A DNA stretch of 64,000 nt from Candidatus Eiseniibacteriota bacterium (GCA_016710095.1 JADJLL010000002.1:124001-188000); one strand, 5' to 3'. Numbered from the stretch's first letter, positions 29,089 to 37,194 are shown. Made by a program: numbers and translations. The notes: generated by a model not told the origin, from the letters alone.

Positions 29089-30055
29089 TCACGAGCGCTC
29101 CTGTTCCTTGCGCGTGCGCCGTAGCGGAGCGCCCGCGAGTTCATGACGATCTCCTCGAGAATGCGGCGGTTCATCGCCGTGAGGTCCGCGAGAATGCCGA
29201 ACGCGGCGAACAGCGCGGCGATCATCGCGAGCACGCCGCCGACGATCACGGACTGCACGTGGCCGGTCTGCCCGGGGTCGTGAAGTAGAGGAAGAAGAAC
29301 CGGCCGAAGAGCACGAGCGCGCCGGTGCCGAACAGCGCCGAGAGCGTGAGGAAGAAGCGCAGCGGCTGGTAGAGCACGTAGACGCGGAACATCGTGCCGA
29401 GCGAGCGCGAGATGTAGGCGCGCATGCCCTTGAAGAGCCTCGACTCGCGCAGCATGCCGTTCGTGCGGATCGGTACGGCGGCGACGGTGATGTTCTTCTG
29501 GCTCGCCTGGATGATCGTCTCGAGCGTGTACGTGAAGTTCGTGAGCACCGTGAGCTTCATCGCCGCTTCGCGCGAATACGCGCGGAAGCCGGACGTCGCG
29601 TCGGGCACGTCGCTGCCCGAGAGCGTGCGCACGACGCCGCTGCCGAGCTTCTGCAGCGACTTCTTGAGCGGTGAGAAGTGCTCGATGTTGTCGATCGGCC
29701 GCGTGCCCACGACCATGTCGGCGCGGCTCGAGAGGATGGGCTCGATGAGCTTGCCGATGTCCTGGCCCTGGTACTGGTTGTCCGCGTCCGTGTTCACGAT
29801 GATGTCGGCGCCCATCGCGAGCGCTTCACGCAGGCCGGCCTCGAAGCCGCGCGCGAGTCCGCGGCGCGCGGGAAAGCGCACGACGCGGTGCACGCCGAGT
29901 TCGCGCGCGACTTCGCTCGTGCGATCGGTGCTGCCGTCGTCGATCACGAGATATTCGATCGTCGTGATGCCGGGGAGCGAGCGCGGCAGGTCCGCGAAGG
30001 TCGCGGGCAGCGACGCCTCTTCGTTCAGGCAGGGAATCTGGATGACGAGTTTCAC
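29089..30055 (-). CDS. Family 2 glycosyltransferase, polyprenol-phosphate type (C-terminal frameshift)
   Basis: GTG 30055 starts VKLVIQIPCLNEEASLP, the first strand of GT2 enzymes; DDGSTDRTSEV, NTDADNQYQGQDI (DxD) and DATSGFRAYSREA follow, matching dolichyl/undecaprenyl-phosphate hexose synthases. Two hydrophobic helices near the end (FFLTLSALFGTGALVLFG and SVIVGGVLAMIAALFAAFG) are typical of the membrane-anchored subtype. The frame shifts by one base at about 29275 between these helices; the second part ends around NRRILEEIVMNSRALRYG. The true stop is uncertain; a TGA in the adjoining frame at 29089-29091 is a possible end. It likely makes the polyprenyl-phosphate sugar used by the GT39-like gene downstream. 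Confidence 0.85.
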
Positions 30056-30174
30056 GAGGGGAAGCTCCGGGCGGTCGGAACGAGGCGCGGCAGCTCTCCC
30101 CGTGTGATGCGGAGCGGGCGGGAACACGGGGCGTGGGGTGAGAGGCGGCCTGAACCGAAATGATGTCGCGGACC

Positions 30175-30180
30175 ATTATG
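30175..30180 (-). promoter_or_regulatory. Candidate -10 box upstream of the GT2
   Basis: CATAAT on the minus strand, in a locally AT-richer island, lies about 120 bp before GTG 30055 and downstream of the asparagine synthetase stop. No good -35 hexamer is seen at the proper distance, so this is only a weak internal promoter candidate. Confidence 0.25.
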
Positions 30181-30215
30181 CGATACGGGTGCGGGACTGG
30201 CCAGACGAGGGGCGT

Positions 30216-32180
30216 TCATGCGGTCCTCGCGGGAGGAGGTGGGGACACGCGAGGCGGCACCGTCCACGGCGTCGCGCGCTCGGGGGCGCGGTCGATCCAG
30301 TGCTGGTGCCAGAGTTCGAGCGTGAGCAGCGTCCAGAGCTCGCGGCCGCGGTCACGGCGTCCCGCGAGATGCTCCTCGACGTAGCCGCGCAGCACCGCGG
30401 GTTCGACGTAGCCGCGGCCGAGCGCGCTCGGCGAGAGCAGCGTGTCGGCGAGCAGCTCGCGCAGTTCGTTCCGGAACCACGGCGAGAGCGGCACCGTGAA
30501 GCCGACCTTCGGTCGGTCGACGACCTCGACCGGAAGCAGCTTCCGGGCGAGCCGTTTGAGCAGCACCTTGCCTTCGAGTCCGCGGATCTTGTGTCGGCTC
30601 GAGAGGTGCGTCGCCCAGTCGATGAGCGGATTGTCGAGCAGTGGCACGCGCGCTTCGATCGAGGCGGCCATGCTCATCTTGTCCATCTTCATGAGCAGGT
30701 CGTCCACGAGCCACGTGCGCACGTCCACGTCGAGCATGCGGTCGAGTGGATCGCGCGCGGCGGTCGCGGCGAGCGCGCGGCGGAACGGCGCGACACCCGC
30801 GGCGGCGTGATCGCGCAGCGCGGGGCCGAGCAGCGCGTCGCGTTCGGAGCCCGTGAAGCCCGCGAACCAGGCGGCGAGGCGTTCGGCTTCGTCGCGGAAT
30901 CGCGCGCTGCGGCCGACGACCTGCAGCTTGCGGAACCGGAACGGGAGCTTGTCGATGCCGTGATCGAGGAACAGGTCGCGCAGCGGCCCGGGCACGTGCG
31001 CCAGCGTGCGCGCCCACGGCTCGACCGCGTACTTCGGGTATCCCGCGAAGAGTTCGTCGCCGCCTTCACCCGTGAGCACGACGGTCACGGTGCGGCGCGC
31101 GAACTGCGAGATGAGGAACGTCGGGATGGCGGCGGGCTCCGAGACGGGCTCGTCCTGGTGCCAGACGAGCTGCGGCAGCTCGCGCGCGAGATCCGCGGCG
31201 CCGACCACGATTTCGTGATGGTCGGTGCGGCAGTGCTCGGCGACCCGGCGCGCGAACGGCAGTTCGCTGTAGGGCCCGGGCGCGTCGAAGCCGACCGAGA
31301 ACGTCTGCACGGGACGGTCGCTCATGCGCGCCATGAGCGCGACGACGAGCGACGAGTCCACGCCACCGGAGAGCAGCGCGCCGAGCGGCACTTCGCTCAT
31401 GAGGTGCGAGCGCACGGAATCCTCGAGACGCTTCTCGACTTCGACGAGCGCGTCCTCGTCGGACGGGTCGTGCTTCGGGCCGTATTCGGCCTGCCACCAG
31501 CAGCTCAGGGTTTCGCGGCCGTTCTCGAGCGTGAGCGAGTGCCCGGCCGGAAGCTTGAAGATGCCCTCGAACATCGTCGCGGGTGCGGCGACGTAGCGCA
31601 GCGTGAGGTGCTCGACGACGCTGTCGAGCTTCGGCGCGCGTTCGACGCCGGGGAACTCGAGCAGCGACTTGATCTCGGAGCCGAAGGCGTAAGCGGGGCG
31701 CGATCCGGAGGCGCCGTTGCCGTTGCCGCAGCGCGTCCAGTAGACGGGCTTGATGCCGACGCGGTCGCGCGCGACGAACAGCCGGCGGCGCGGACGGTCC
31801 CAGATCGCGAAGCCGAACATGCCGTTCAGCCGCTTCACGAAGTCCGGGCCCCATTCCTCGTAGGCGTGCACGAGGGTTTCGGTGTCGGAATGCGTGCGGT
31901 AGCGGTGGCCCTTCGCCTCGAGCTGCGCGCGCAGTTCGGCGTGGTTGTAGATCTCACCGTTGAACGAGATCCAGATCGTGCCGTCCTCGTTGCTCAACGG
32001 CTGGTGGCCGCTCTCGACGTCCACGATCGCGAGCCGGCGGAACGCCAGCCCCACGCCGGGTTCGACGAAGAAGCCCTCGTCGTCCGGGCCGCGATGGCGG
32101 ATGCGGTCGGCCGCGGCCTGGAGCCAGGCGCGCTCCGGGCTGCCGCCCTGCGGGTCGTACCACGCCGCGAAGCCGCACAT
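30216..32180 (-). CDS. asnB: Glutamine-hydrolysing asparagine synthetase-type amidotransferase
   Basis: An intact 654-residue protein. MCGFAAWYDPQGG sets the nucleophilic Cys2; RHRGPDDEG, SFNGEIYNH, ARDRVGIKPVYW complete the glutaminase domain (residues 1-210), and LLSGGVDSSLVV near residue 265-272 is the ATP-pyrophosphatase loop of the synthetase domain, with TGEGGDELFAGYPKY later. I chose ATG 32180 because processing exposes Cys2 there; an upstream in-frame ATG would add nine residues and hide it. Homologues in exopolysaccharide loci are thought to amidate sugar carboxylates, though true asparagine synthesis is possible. It overlaps a short upstream frame by one base (TGATG). A second, broken relative is at 13.4-15.1 kb. 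Confidence 0.92.
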   Translation of the reverse strand: MCGFAAWYDPQGGSPERAWLQAAADRIRHRGPDDEGFFVEPGVGLAFRRLAIVDVESGHQPLSNEDGTIWISFNGEIYNHAELRAQLEAKGHRYRTHSDTETLVHAYEEWGPDFVKRLNGMFGFAIWDRPRRRLFVARDRVGIKPVYWTRCGNGNGASGSRPAYAFGSEIKSLLEFPGVERAPKLDSVVEHLTLRYVAAPATMFEGIFKLPAGHSLTLENGRETLSCWWQAEYGPKHDPSDEDALVEVEKRLEDSVRSHLMSEVPLGALLSGGVDSSLVVALMARMSDRPVQTFSVGFDAPGPYSELPFARRVAEHCRTDHHEIVVGAADLARELPQLVWHQDEPVSEPAAIPTFLISQFARRTVTVVLTGEGGDELFAGYPKYAVEPWARTLAHVPGPLRDLFLDHGIDKLPFRFRKLQVVGRSARFRDEAERLAAWFAGFTGSERDALLGPALRDHAAAGVAPFRRALAATAARDPLDRMLDVDVRTWLVDDLLMKMDKMSMAASIEARVPLLDNPLIDWATHLSSRHKIRGLEGKVLLKRLARKLLPVEVVDRPKVGFTVPLSPWFRNELRELLADTLLSPSALGRGYVEPAVLRGYVEEHLAGRRDRGRELWTLLTLELWHQHWIDRAPERATPWTVPPRVSPPPPARTA

Positions 32181-32278
32181 CAGGCGGCCGCCTTTTCGAA
32201 GGTGCACGCCTCCGGCGCGCTCGCGCCGTGCAGGCGGTGCGTGTGCGAAGGGGCGCTCATGCCGGAACGCGCGTTCAC
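32180..32278 (-). CDS. Short coupled open frame between GT2 copy 1 and asnB
   Basis: A 32-residue frame from GTG 32278 (or 26 residues from ATG 32260) to TGA 32180. GTG overlaps the GT2 stop as GTGA and its own stop overlaps the asnB start as TGATG, so ribosomes could pass through all three. The product is polar and His-containing (SHTHRLHG) with no domain. In the paralogous junction at 34.75 kb the same GTGA begins the ligase gene. It may be a coupling or leader peptide, or a remnant left when copy 1 was inserted. Existence of the peptide is unproven. Confidence 0.35.
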   Translation of the reverse strand: MNARSGMSAPSHTHRLHGASAPEACTFEKAAA

Positions 32279-32965
32279 GCGGCCCCGAAACGCTTGGCGA
32301 CGAGGTGGGTGAGGTTGAGCCAGCCGTCCCGCCACTTCTGCAGCTTCACTTCACCGATGCGCGCGCCGTAGGGGATGTGCGACTCGCCGAACTTGCCGCC
32401 GCGCAGGATCGCCTCGAGCTTGATCTCCTGGGAAAGCGGCATGCCGTCCGACTTCAACCGCATCCGCTTCAGCATGTCCCGCTTGAACACCCACATCCCG
32501 GACTGGCTGTCCTTGATCGGCACGAAGAACAGCACCAGCGCCGTCACCGTCAGCACCCAGTTGCCCACGCGGTTCGTGAAGTTCATCGCCTTCGGATCGG
32601 TCAGCGGAAAGCGGCTCGCCGAGAGGAAGTCCCACTTCTTGGCGACCAGCTCGTCCACGAGGCGGTCGATCTCCTCGGGCGGATAGGTCCCATCACCGTC
32701 CATCGTGATGATCACGTCGCCCGTCGCCGCCGCGAGACCCGTCTTGTAGGCCGCGCCGTAGCCGGGAACCTTCTCGGCCACCACGCGCGCCCAGGGACGT
32801 CGCCACCGCCGCGGTGCGGTCGGTGCAGTTGTTGTCTACCACGACGATCTCGTCCACGGATGCCGGCATGCGCCCGATCACTTCGCGCACGCCGTCCTCC
32901 TCGTTGTAGCACGGGATCACGACGCTCAACTTCAGGTTCTGGCGCATGCCGATTCGCTTCCGGGT
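32274..32965. repeat. Direct repeat, copy 1 (GT2 unit)
   Basis: This 692-bp segment matches 34752-35445 (694 bp) at 20 substitutions plus one 2-bp indel, about 97 percent identity. The match covers the whole GT2 gene plus about 18 bp upstream of its start and ends at once on both sides; flanks are unrelated. Confidence 0.95.
32275..32947 (-). CDS. Family 2 glycosyltransferase, copy 1 (2-bp deletion frameshift)
   Basis: Begins at ATG 32947 with MRQNLKLSVVIPCYNEED. Compared with the intact copy at 34753-35427 it has a 2-bp contraction in a CG-dinucleotide run (ACGCGCGCCC against ACGCGCGCGCCC) near 32789, which shifts the frame after residue 54. Beyond the shift every residue equals copy 2: MDGDGTYPPEE with the metal motif, SASRFPL, and a C-terminal helix FGAA. 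Copy 1 differs by 19 base changes inside the gene, 17 of them silent and two in one codon (Ala for Lys at residue 29). If the deletion is a read error, the enzyme is functional; otherwise it is a fresh pseudogene. Confidence 0.82.
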
Positions 32966-33015
32966 GGGTACGGTCTCGGGGGATGCCACTCACGGGGACG
33001 GGTGTTGCCGTGTGA

Positions 33016-33045
33016 AGCGTAACAAAGGCGCGAAAAGGCGGACAA
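33016..33045 (-). promoter_or_regulatory. Sigma70-like promoter for GT2 copy 1
   Basis: On the minus strand TTGTCC (33045-33040) is followed by an 18-bp spacer and TACGCT (33021-33016), with TGT directly before the -10 as in an extended -10. The start codon at 32947 is about 60 bp beyond the predicted transcription start. Confidence 0.5.
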
Positions 33046-33139
33046 CGAACTGGGTGATCGGAGCGGGTGGAGCCGGGGTTCCGGTTGCGGTTTGCACGAC
33101 TTGGCCCGATCCGGCGCCGGCCTCGTGCGAACTGCGCGA

Positions 33140-33302
33140 GGCGGCCGCCGCCCGCGGCGCGGGGGCCCCGGGGGCCCGGGGCCGCCCCCCCGGGGGGGCG
33201 GGGGGCCCCCCCCCCCCCCGGGGCGGGGGCCCCCCCCCCCGGCCGCGGCCCCCGGGGGGGGGGGGGGCGGGGGGGGGGGGGGCGGGGGGGGGGGGGGGGG
33301 GG
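33140..33302. repeat. Pure G/C low-complexity homopolymer tract
   Basis: Alternating runs of G and C, ending with G runs of 14, 14 and 19 separated by single C (33254-33302). Composition has no A or T over more than 130 bp. It begins 6 bp past the ligase stop codon. It looks like base-calling collapse or gap filling; as real DNA it would be a strong G-quadruplex candidate. Confidence 0.9.
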
Positions 33303-33307
33303 CCGAA

Positions 33308-34756
33308 TCAGATCTTGATGCCCTGTTCGCGCAGCTGGTCTCGCCGCACGCGGTACGCGGACACCCACATCGCGAACATCAACCACACCTGGTACTGGTA
33401 CGTGTTGTTGCGGAGATACTCGATCTTGAACTGGTCGACCGCGAAGAACGCCATCTGGACATGCGCGATGAAGAGGTAGGAGTCGAGGTAGTTGTCGCTG
33501 GCGGGCGTGTCCACGCGCGGGCGCGTGATGCGCCAGTACGTCCAGAACATCCAGAGGAAGAAGCTGAGCCCGACGAGGCCCGTGAGATTGCCGACGTAGA
33601 GGTAGAGATTGTGCGGCCAGTACCAGTAGTCGAGCCCGCGCTGCGAGCTGTAGTAGGGGCCCCAACCGATGATCGGGTGGTACATCATGCGCTGCCACGC
33701 CTCGGTCCAGGTGCCCACGCGCGTCTCGGGCATCCAGCCGACCATTTCGGTGCCGGCCACGCGCTCGAAGAGGTTGCCCGACCGCGTGAAGGTCGAAACG
33801 AAGAAGTTCATGCCGAACAGCAGCGCGGCTCCGCCACCGAGCGCGATCGTCATCGGGACGACGCGCAGATGTCGGCGCATGAGGAACGTGAGGTAGACGA
33901 GCGCCACGGAGAGGGAGACGACGGGGCCTCGCGTCACGGTCGCGAAGAGGATGAACAGCACGAGCACCATGATGGCGACGTGGATCACCCGTCCGTAGAA
34001 CTCCTTCTGCTGAGCGAGCCGGAAGCCGAGGAAGAGCAGGCTGAGGCCGCAGAAGTCCGCGAGCAGCTCGAAGTCGTAGAACGTCGCACCGACGCGCACG
34101 CCGTGGCGGTTGAACTCGTCTCCGTGCGTGTTCTCGAAGTTGATCCAGCCGGGCACGAGCGTGGCGCCGGGGTGGTTCAGCTCCCAGACCGAGATGAGCA
34201 TGAGCCCGACGATCGACAAGGTGTGGAAGAAATGCATGCGTTTCACGTCGGCCTCGGTCTGCACCGAGTTCACGATCAGGTAGAACATGATCAGCGTGCC
34301 GGCGAGCAGCTGGAAGTTCTGGAGCGCGAAGTAGAGATCGTGCTGGTTCTCGACGTTGTAGAACGAGACGACGTACGTGAGGAAGAACGCCGCGATGGGC
34401 GCGTCCGCGGGTGTCGGGCGTGGTGGCGCCACCTCGCGCTGCGACATGCGCAACAGGTAGATGATGACGAGCAGCAGGATGAGCGCGATGTTCGTGCTGC
34501 CGAAGACCGTGCCGCGCGGATAGGGCAGCGCGAGGATCATCACGCCGATGCCCGACACCATGTCGAGTCGCCATGCGATGCCGATCACGATCACGGCGGC
34601 GGCCACCGACAACAGCCGCTTGTTGGGTTCGAGGTACTGCGAGCCGAGGATGACGCCCAGCGCGATGACGACGAGGGCGTTCACCGCACGGTCGAACCAC
34701 TGCCCCCAGACGGAGGGCTGGTGGACCGGACGCGCGGGATAGAGCGTGAACTTCAC
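33308..34756 (-). CDS. O-antigen ligase/polymerase family membrane protein (Wzy/WaaL-like)
   Basis: An intact 482-residue polytopic protein with about ten to twelve helices and one large periplasmic loop. The loop contains TRGPVVSLSVAL, IIGWGPYYSSQ and PHNLYLYVGNLTGLVGL; the His-Asn-x-x-Leu followed by a Gly-Leu-x-Gly segment is the hallmark of the WaaL/Wzy (PF04932-like) family. It either polymerises lipid-linked repeats or ligates the chain to an acceptor; sequence alone does not separate these roles. GTG 34756 overlaps the stop of GT2 copy 2 (GTGA), so both are coupled. Its stop is followed within 6 bp by the G/C tract. The reading frame is clean. Confidence 0.85.
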   Translation of the reverse strand: MKFTLYPARPVHQPSVWGQWFDRAVNALVVIALGVILGSQYLEPNKRLLSVAAAVIVIGIAWRLDMVSGIGVMILALPYPRGTVFGSTNIALILLLVIIYLLRMSQREVAPPRPTPADAPIAAFFLTYVVSFYNVENQHDLYFALQNFQLLAGTLIMFYLIVNSVQTEADVKRMHFFHTLSIVGLMLISVWELNHPGATLVPGWINFENTHGDEFNRHGVRVGATFYDFELLADFCGLSLLFLGFRLAQQKEFYGRVIHVAIMVLVLFILFATVTRGPVVSLSVALVYLTFLMRRHLRVVPMTIALGGGAALLFGMNFFVSTFTRSGNLFERVAGTEMVGWMPETRVGTWTEAWQRMMYHPIIGWGPYYSSQRGLDYWYWPHNLYLYVGNLTGLVGLSFFLWMFWTYWRITRPRVDTPASDNYLDSYLFIAHVQMAFFAVDQFKIEYLRNNTYQYQVWLMFAMWVSAYRVRRDQLREQGIKI

Positions 34757-35445
34757 GCGGCCCCGAAACGCTTGGCGACGAGGTGGGTGAGGTTGAGCCA
34801 GCCGTCGCGCCACTTCTGCAGCTTCACTTCGCCGATGCGCGCCCCGTACGGGATGTGCGACTCGCCGAACTTGCCGCCGCGCAGGATCGCTTCGAGCTTG
34901 ATCTCCTGGGAAAGCGGCATGCCGTCCGACTTCAACCGCATCCGCTTCAGCATGTCCCGCTTGAACACCCACATGCCGGACTGGCTGTCCTTGATCGGCA
35001 CGAAGAACAGCACCAGCGCCGTCACCGTCAGCACCCAGTTGCCCACGCGGTTCGTGAAGTTCATCGCCTTCGGATCGGTCAGCGGAAAGCGGCTCGCCGA
35101 GAGGAAGTCCCACTTCTTGGCGACCAGCTCGTCCACGAGGCGGTCGATCTCTTCCGGCGGGTACGTGCCGTCACCGTCCATCGTGATGATCACGTCGCCC
35201 GTCGCCGCCGCGAGACCCGTCTTGTACGCCGCGCCGTAGCCGGGAACCTTTTCGGCCACCACGCGCGCGCCCAGGGACGTCGCCACCGCCGCGGTGCGGT
35301 CGGTGCAGTTGTTGTCCACGACGACGATCTCGTCGACGGATTTCGGCATGCGCCCGATCACTTCGCGCACGCCGTCCTCCTCGTTGTAGCACGGGATCAC
35401 GACGCTCAACTTCAGGTTCTGGCGCATGCCGATTCGTTTCCGGGT
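34752..35445. repeat. Direct repeat, copy 2 (GT2 unit)
   Basis: The 694-bp partner of 32274-32965, in the same orientation. Upstream homology ends at 35445 after CGGGT; downstream homology ends at the GTGA junction, where copy 2 runs into the ligase and copy 1 into the short coupled frame. No insertion-sequence ends or target duplications flank either copy. Confidence 0.95.
34753..35427 (-). CDS. Family 2 glycosyltransferase, copy 2 (intact)
   Basis: A 224-residue GT2 enzyme: SVVIPCYNEEDGVRE at the N-terminus, VVDNNCTDRTA, MDGDGTYPPEEID with the DxD motif, and GMWVFKRDML. It lacks the long C-terminal membrane helices of the dolichol-phosphate type but has one hydrophobic stretch (VLTVTALVLFFVPI) near residue 135. 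It is the first gene of the minus-strand run and has its own promoter candidate about 65 bp upstream. The near-identical copy 1 lies 1.8 kb downstream past the ligase. Silent-site differences dominate, showing both copies were kept under selection or are homogenised by conversion. Likely adds a hexose to a lipid carrier or glycan. Confidence 0.9.
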   Translation of the reverse strand: MRQNLKLSVVIPCYNEEDGVREVIGRMPKSVDEIVVVDNNCTDRTAAVATSLGARVVAEKVPGYGAAYKTGLAAATGDVIITMDGDGTYPPEEIDRLVDELVAKKWDFLSASRFPLTDPKAMNFTNRVGNWVLTVTALVLFFVPIKDSQSGMWVFKRDMLKRMRLKSDGMPLSQEIKLEAILRGGKFGESHIPYGARIGEVKLQKWRDGWLNLTHLVAKRFGAA

Positions 35446-35493
35446 CCGCGAACATGGTGCGTGGGCGGCGTCTTGGGGGGACGCATCGTCGAA

Positions 35494-35523
35494 ATCGTAG
35501 TGGTGCGGGGAAAGCCGTCACAA
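35494..35523 (-). promoter_or_regulatory. Sigma70-like promoter for the GT2-ligase unit
   Basis: Minus-strand TTGTGA (35523-35518), 18-bp spacer, TACGAT (35499-35494). The predicted transcript would start about 60 bp before ATG 35427. The same spacing and a near-identical -10 are found for copy 1 although these sequences lie outside the duplicated unit. Confidence 0.5.
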
Positions 35524-35590
35524 GCACCGCTGCGCCGAAACGCCCCGGTGCCACTCTTCCATCTTGCAGGGTGCACGAACGCCGGGCGCC

Positions 35591-37093
35591 TCAACGCGTC
35601 CCGCCCGATTCCATCGGGTCATCGGCCTTCGCGGCCTGCGGATTCACCATGCGTTCGATGCTCCCGAGACGGGTGCGGTACACGGCCGTCACGCTGTCCG
35701 GGAGCGCCCCGAGGGAGGCCTGCTCGGGACCGTACATCGTCCGGCCTTCGAGGTCCGTGCGCTGGTAGTGCAGGCGCAGCATGCTGCCGGTGGCGCCGTC
35801 GAAGACGAGGTTGAAGATCGAGCGGCCGACGAAGGTCTCGGCCCCGCTCGAGTCGAGGAAGACGAACCGCGCCCGCTCCGGCGGGGACGGCCATTCGCGG
35901 TCGAGCGTCGCCCACACCGCGAGAGTCCGCGCGCGGTAGGTGTGCCACTCCCCGAGCACGAGCCCGGTCGCGGTGAGCGCCAGCGCGAGCACGAAGTGCG
36001 CGGCGAGCGTGGCGGTCACTCCGATGCGGCCGGGGCGCGCGTGCGCGCCGGCGTGCGCGAGCATGCGACCTACGGCGAGCGCCACGGCGAACGCGGGCAG
36101 GTAGTAATAGCCGTAGGCCGGGCGACCCGAGATGGGCAGGTAGAGCAGCGTCGCCGACGCGCTCCAGACGAGCGCCGCGAAGGCCTCTCGCTGCGCCGCC
36201 CGCCCCTCCGGCGTCTCCCACACGTCGCGCGCGTGCGCCTCCGGCCACGCGACGCGAGTGACCGTCCACGCGAGCGCGGGCAGTGCGCCGAGATGCGCGG
36301 CGAAGAACGCGATGCTCAGCAGGATGTGCGGGCCGATCGTGAGGTGGTAGCGCGTCTCGCCGACCTGGGGCGTCGGAAGCACCTGCGTGCGGAAGTAGAG
36401 GTAGACGGCCGCCACCACCGACAGCGTGAGCCACGACGCGAGCGCCGTGCGCCGCTCGCGCTCGCTCAGGCGCTCGCGCCGCGCCCACTCCAGCGCGGCG
36501 AGGCCGGCGGGCAGCAGCACGATCTCCTCCTTGCACAGCGCGCCCGCGAGAAACGCGAGCGTCATCGCCACGAGCGCGGGAACCGGCGAGCGGCCGCGTG
36601 CCGCCGCGCGCACCGCGCGGTGGTGCTGCACGAGCGCGAGCAGCGAGAAGAGCGCGAGCAGGCTGCCCGTCACGTTGGAGACCCACTGGGTCGTCCACGC
36701 GTACGTGTTCACCTGGGCCCACAGTGCGGCGGCCGCGAGCGCCGCGGCCGTGCGGTCGCCGCCGCGCTCGCGGGCGAGGCGCGCGAGCAGGAACGTCTGG
36801 GCGATCGTGAGCAGCACCATCATGGCGAGCATGGGCGGCGCGTCGAGTCCGAAGACCCGCATCATCGCGCCGTGCCAGAGGTCCACGAGCGGCCGGTAGA
36901 GCGTGAACGGGTTGAGCCCGGTCCAGATGCCCCGGGCGCCCTCGGGCGTCGTCGCCCAGAGCCCGCGTTCGAGGTTGGTCCAGTCGTCCGCGCGGAAAGA
37001 ACCGATCGCGGCGCCGGCGAACTGCACGAGCGCGGCACAAACGGTCAGGACGAGGGCGCCGCGACGTGCGGCAGGGCGGGCGGGGGAGCGCAT
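35591..37093 (-). CDS. Polytopic membrane protein, GT-C-like
   Basis: A clean 500-residue protein with about ten hydrophobic helices and a soluble C-terminal tail of about 110 residues. SFRADDWTNLERGLWATTP in the first extracytoplasmic loop has the acidic pair expected in GT-C enzymes, and NPFTLYRPLVDLWHG follows. It resembles the broad group of uncharacterised membrane glycosyltransferase-like proteins seen in polysaccharide loci; no specific family is recognised. ATG 37093 is preceded by an extended -10 box (TGCTACTTT) ending 8 bp before it and by no ribosome-binding site. It is divergent from the GT2 at 37205, sharing a 111-bp control region. Confidence 0.6.
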   Translation of the reverse strand: MRSPARPAARRGALVLTVCAALVQFAGAAIGSFRADDWTNLERGLWATTPEGARGIWTGLNPFTLYRPLVDLWHGAMMRVFGLDAPPMLAMMVLLTIAQTFLLARLARERGGDRTAAALAAAALWAQVNTYAWTTQWVSNVTGSLLALFSLLALVQHHRAVRAAARGRSPVPALVAMTLAFLAGALCKEEIVLLPAGLAALEWARRERLSERERRTALASWLTLSVVAAVYLYFRTQVLPTPQVGETRYHLTIGPHILLSIAFFAAHLGALPALAWTVTRVAWPEAHARDVWETPEGRAAQREAFAALVWSASATLLYLPISGRPAYGYYYLPAFAVALAVGRMLAHAGAHARPGRIGVTATLAAHFVLALALTATGLVLGEWHTYRARTLAVWATLDREWPSPPERARFVFLDSSGAETFVGRSIFNLVFDGATGSMLRLHYQRTDLEGRTMYGPEQASLGALPDSVTAVYRTRLGSIERMVNPQAAKADDPMESGGTR

Positions 37094-37101
37094 GGGCGCG
37101 C

Positions 37102-37110
37102 AAAGTAGCA
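37102..37110 (-). promoter_or_regulatory. Extended -10 promoter, probable leaderless start
   Basis: Minus-strand TGC-TACTTT, with 8 bp between the hexamer and ATG 37093. Initiation about 7 bp after the -10 would fall on or next to the A of the start codon. No Shine-Dalgarno sequence is present. Confidence 0.45.
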
Positions 37111-37185
37111 CGGGGCCGGGGCGGGTCGCAGCCCTCACGAGAGGCCCGGGCGGACGAGAGCCGCGACGGAATCCGGCCGCTCCTG

Positions 37186-37194
37186 TGTTACGAT
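37186..37194 (+). promoter_or_regulatory. Extended -10 promoter, probable leaderless start
   Basis: TGT-TACGAT on the + strand, ending 10 bp before ATG 37205, followed by an AT-rich start region (TTTTTCG). No -35 consensus and no ribosome-binding site. The geometry is that of leaderless or near-leaderless transcripts. Confidence 0.5.

Larger units (their letters stand above)
32948..33307. other. Intergenic region with promoter candidate and G/C homopolymer tract
   Basis: 360 bp upstream of GT2 copy 1 and downstream of the ligase stop. The part nearest copy 1 (32948-33060) is ordinary sequence and holds a good sigma70-like promoter. From about 33140 to 33302 the sequence is nearly all G and C in homopolymer runs. 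No gene is supported in any frame, although the runs keep frames open. Confidence 0.8.

Noticed and set aside
30056..30176. A small minus-strand gene starting at ATG 30176 before the GT2
   Set aside because: Its translation is low-complexity and runs on out of frame through the GT2 gene; the region is better explained as a spacer with a weak promoter.
33092..35239. A + strand frame of about 700 codons across the homopolymer tract and the ligase
   Set aside because: It is antisense to the intact ligase and GT2, and its start codes for Gly/Pro runs from the homopolymer block.
32274..35445. The duplicated GT2 unit as a composite transposon
   Set aside because: The repeats contain only the GT2 gene; there are no transposase, terminal inverted repeats or target-site duplications.
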